From Pseudomonadota bacterium (GTDB lineage: Bacteria > Pseudomonadota > Alphaproteobacteria > Acetobacterales > Acetobacteraceae), in contig JAJZVE010000032.1 of NCBI GenBank assembly GCA_021845835.1, positions 1 to 14,913 on the forward strand: a stretch of DNA of 14,913 nt, read 5' to 3'. Positions 13,539 to 14,913 of this stretch are shown here, piece after piece. The notes beneath the pieces were generated by a model, which saw only the letters and a program-made list of their open reading frames with translations, did no database searches and was not told the origin of the DNA. A program made the translations under genes and the position numbers. Within the stretch, counting starts at the first letter, position 1; each line of letters opens with the position of its first letter.

Positions 13539-13587
13539 ATCCGTTCAGGTCCAGCGTACGTGGAACGCACTTTCGTGCAGTGACCCC
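13539..13587 (-). repeat. Right terminal inverted repeat of the Tn3 element
   Basis: It is the reverse complement of the left end with five mismatches in 49 bases. It lies 7 bp after the tnpA stop and ends in GACCCC at 13587, where the helicase-like reading frame begins. Confidence 0.93.
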
Positions 13588-14913
13588 AGGAGGCCAACGA
13601 ACCCTGGGGACCGCTGCAGATGCGGTTGAAGGTCGCCTACAGCGCCTTCGTCCGGCAGTTCGGGCCGATCAACCTGACCAGCATCAGCACCCGCACCGAC
13701 GAGGAAACGGGCGAGGTGACGGAGACGGTGCGCCGCCCCAACCTGCAACCGTTCCTGGACGACCCGGATTGCTGGCTGGTCGCCACGATCGAGGAGTACG
13801 ACGTCGAGAGCGGCACGGCCCGGCAGGGTGCCGTGTTCTCGCAGCGCGTCATCCACCCGCCGGTCGAGCCGGTGATCACCTCGGCGGCCGATGCGCTCGC
13901 GGTGACGCTGCATGAGGTCGGACACGTGGACATCGCCCGCGTGGCCGAGCTGATCGGCCGGTCCCGCGAGGAGACGCTGGCGGAACTGGGCGACGCGGTG
14001 TTCCGCAACCCGTCGCTCGGCATCGGCGGCACGGAGGTCTGGGAGACGGCGGACGCCTACCTGTCCGGCCCGGTTCGTACCGAGCTGGCGGCAGCGCAGG
14101 CCGCAGCGGCCCTGGACCCCGGCTATGCCCGCAACGTGGCCGCCCTGCAGGCGGTCCAGCCCGAGGACCTGCGTCCCTCCGAGATCACCGCGCGGCTTGG
14201 AGCGCCGTGGATCCCGGCCGAGGCAGTGGAGCAGTTCGCGGCCGAGGTGATCGGCATCCCGACCCGGGTGCGCCACACTGTCGAGGTGGCCGCGTGGTCG
14301 GTCGACATCCACGCCTTCAACGGGCAGGCCGCTGCGACCTCGGAATGGGGCACCGCGCGCCGGCATGCCGGCTATCTGCTGCACGACGCGCTCAACGCCG
14401 TCATCCCGCAGATCTACGACATCTGGAAGGACGAGCACGGCACCGAACATCGCGAGCTGAACGCCGCCGAGACCGAAGCGGCCAAGGAGAAACTCGCCAA
14501 GCTCAAGCAGGCCTTCGAGCGCTGGATCTGGACCGATGTCGCGCGTACCGAGCGGCTGGCGCGCATCTACAACGACCGCTTCAACAACCTCGTGCCGCGG
14601 CGGTTCGACGGGCGTCACCTGCGCCTGCCGGGTGCCTCCAGCGTCGTCGCGCTGCGCGACCACCAGAAGCGGGTGATCTGGCGCGTCATCAGCGCCGGCG
14701 CCACCTACATCGCGCATGCCGTCGGCGCCGGCAAGACGTTCTCCATGGCCGCGGCGATTATGGAGCAGCGCCGGCTCGGGCTGGTGACCAAGGCGATGAT
14801 GACGGTGCCGGGGCATTGCCTCGCGCAGGCGTCCCGGGAGTTCCTGCTGCTCTATCCGAATGCCCGCATCCTGGTCGCCGACGAGAGCAATTTCGTCAAG
14901 GAGAAGCGCCAGC
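13588..14913 (+). pseudogene. Helicase of giant helicase/DNA-methylase (DarB-like) type, 5'-truncated, 3' end off-window
   Basis: From GAG 13590 to the right edge (441 codons) the frame is open without a stop. It starts abruptly at the transposon border with EANEPWGPLQMRLKVAYSAF, a region found well inside very large plasmid and phage proteins that join an N-6 adenine methylase to a superfamily II helicase. Later landmarks are ITSAADALAV, DAYLSGPV, EITARLGAPWIP, SEWGTARRHAG, LARIYNDRFNNLVPR and the helicase motif I region AHAVGAGKTFSMAAA, then VPGHCLAQASREFLLLYP. The first in-frame ATG is at 13620. The N-terminal several hundred residues are missing, so the native protein cannot be made from here. 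Relatives are annotated as helicases/methylases and some protect incoming DNA from restriction. Assignment is by recognition of these motifs. Confidence 0.78.

Larger units (their letters stand above)
9824..13587. mobile_element. Complete cryptic Tn3-family transposon, 3764 bp
   Basis: The unit is bounded by inverted repeats starting GGGGTCACTGCACGAAAGTG and contains only a resolvase (minus), a divergent res region and a Tn3-type transposase (plus). There are no passenger genes. Both coding genes look intact. The bases flanking the two ends, GATCA at 9819-9823 and AGGAG at 13588-13592, do not form the 5-bp duplication expected of a simple insertion. Confidence 0.95.

Noticed and set aside
9819..13592. 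A 5-bp target duplication around the Tn3 element
   Set aside because: GATCA on the left and AGGAG on the right do not match, also when shifted by one base.
13545..14816. A 423-aa minus-strand open frame at the right end
   Set aside because: It is antisense to the helicase frame and runs into the transposon terminal repeat; its translation is a Gly/Arg-rich codon-bias shadow.

Overview
This is a high-GC segment of what looks like a conjugative or mobilisable plasmid from an alphaproteobacterium. The main evidence is a RepC-type replication initiator, a family largely confined to Alphaproteobacteria. Next to it lie a partition cassette, a VirD4/TraG-like coupling protein and dense mobile DNA. 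A Rhodospirillales/Acetobacteraceae-like host fits the base composition and element types, but that is inference. No chromosomal housekeeping, tRNA or rRNA genes are visible.

Layout. 1-510: the start of an IS1182-like transposase (minus strand, running off the left edge) beside the 3' remnant of an alanine-rich gene. 511-2570: a GC-rich gene-free stretch, a 59-aa orphan gene, and a Fic-domain (AMPylase-type) gene on the minus strand, bracketed by two 53-bp direct repeats that carry a terminator-like hairpin. 2587-4656: a partition region with a short ParA ATPase and a ribbon-helix-helix partner. Around and inside these genes are three arrays of the tetramer TGCA, spaced exactly 8 bp apart. 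A small lower-GC gene for a secreted or membrane protein with a heptad-repeat tail sits between the two larger arrays. 4826-6608: a second small ribbon-helix-helix protein, a strong terminator, a leader hairpin and repC with an origin-like AT-rich patch inside the gene. 6636-9823 (minus): a compact transfer operon with a small orphan protein, the coupling ATPase, a four-helix membrane protein that appears to be the detached N-terminal half of the ATPase, and a 5'-truncated membrane protein. 9824-13587: a complete cryptic Tn3-family transposon (tnpR, res, tnpA, 49-bp terminal inverted repeats) without passenger genes. 13588-14913: a 5'-truncated helicase of the giant helicase/methylase (DarB-like) type, running off the right edge.

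How it fits together. ParA, its RHH partner and the TGCA arrays form a plausible type Ib (ParFG-like) segregation system in place of the RepA/RepB pair that normally accompanies RepC. The minus-strand operon would recruit DNA to a type IV secretion channel, but the genes upstream of it are lost where the Tn3 element sits. The transposon has no matching 5-bp target duplication and a truncated gene on each side, which points to a deletion or rearrangement at that spot. The most novel-looking features are the phased TGCA arrays with a duplicated module, the gene between them, the split coupling protein, and the repeat-bracketed Fic gene.
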